Assembly: GCA_030632745.1 (NCBI GenBank)
Contig: DAOVUE010000071.1
Coordinates: 1-7,330, forward strand
DNA: 7,330 nt
Direction of reading: 5' to 3'
DNA from: Pseudomonadota bacterium
GTDB taxonomy: Bacteria > Pseudomonadota > Gammaproteobacteria > GRL18
Part shown: positions 7,325 to 7,330 of the stretch, piece by piece
How positions within the stretch are numbered: position 1 is the stretch's first letter
Layout: each line of letters begins with the position of its first letter
Notes under the pieces: model-generated
What the model was told of the DNA's origin: nothing
Seen by the model: only the letters and a program-made list of their open reading frames with translations
Databases searched by the model: none
Translations under genes and position numbers: made by a program

Positions 7325-7330
7325 GTCGAA

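Noticed and set aside
7161..7328. Four-base target-site duplication (gtcg) around the inverted-repeat element
   Set aside because: The left copy is separated from the 22-bp end by four bases while the right copy abuts it; four matching bases are easily found by chance.

Overview
This is an ordinary chromosomal biosynthetic region from what looks like an AT-rich proteobacterium (GC roughly 40% by eye). It is most likely a gammaproteobacterium: the protein sequences resemble enterobacterial and pseudomonad homologues, and the order large AHAS subunit, small AHAS subunit, ilvC, pssA, leuA is, from general knowledge, common in that class. The species cannot be named from the sequence. All recognisable genes lie on the minus strand, so transcription runs from high to low coordinates.

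Layout in transcription order. At 7169-7324 lies a 156-bp non-coding element with perfect 22-bp terminal inverted repeats enclosing a nested hairpin. It looks like a MITE or a related intergenic repeat. Next comes an AT-rich intergenic stretch (6916-7168) with a near-perfect triple 11-bp tandem repeat and a possible promoter. It precedes a 2-Cys peroxiredoxin gene (6277-6915), which is closed by a strong rho-independent terminator (6195-6229). A well-formed promoter with an A/T-rich upstream tract (6128-6187) then drives ilvB (GTG start, clear Shine-Dalgarno), ilvN and ilvC. A second hairpin terminator (2680-2711) follows ilvC. pssA and leuA come next, and a weak extended -10 promoter candidate lies in front of leuA. 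An open frame (1-197) with no entry among the longer ORFs follows leuA and runs off the window edge. It may be the N-terminus of a type-4 uracil-DNA glycosylase or of a HolD-like protein.

Together, ilvB/ilvN make acetolactate or acetohydroxybutyrate and IlvC reduces and isomerises it, the first two steps of valine and isoleucine synthesis. LeuA takes the valine precursor 2-oxoisovalerate into the leucine branch. ilvD, ilvE and leuBCD are not in the window. PssA (phosphatidylserine synthesis) is unrelated in pathway but sits inside this cluster. The peroxiredoxin is a separate unit.

I see no convincing new biological system. The points most worth a second look are the nested inverted-repeat element at the right edge, a family of 11-bp repeats in three intergenic spots, a duplicated TAATG stop/start junction after leuA, and a tandem 7-residue repeat in the truncated left-edge protein.
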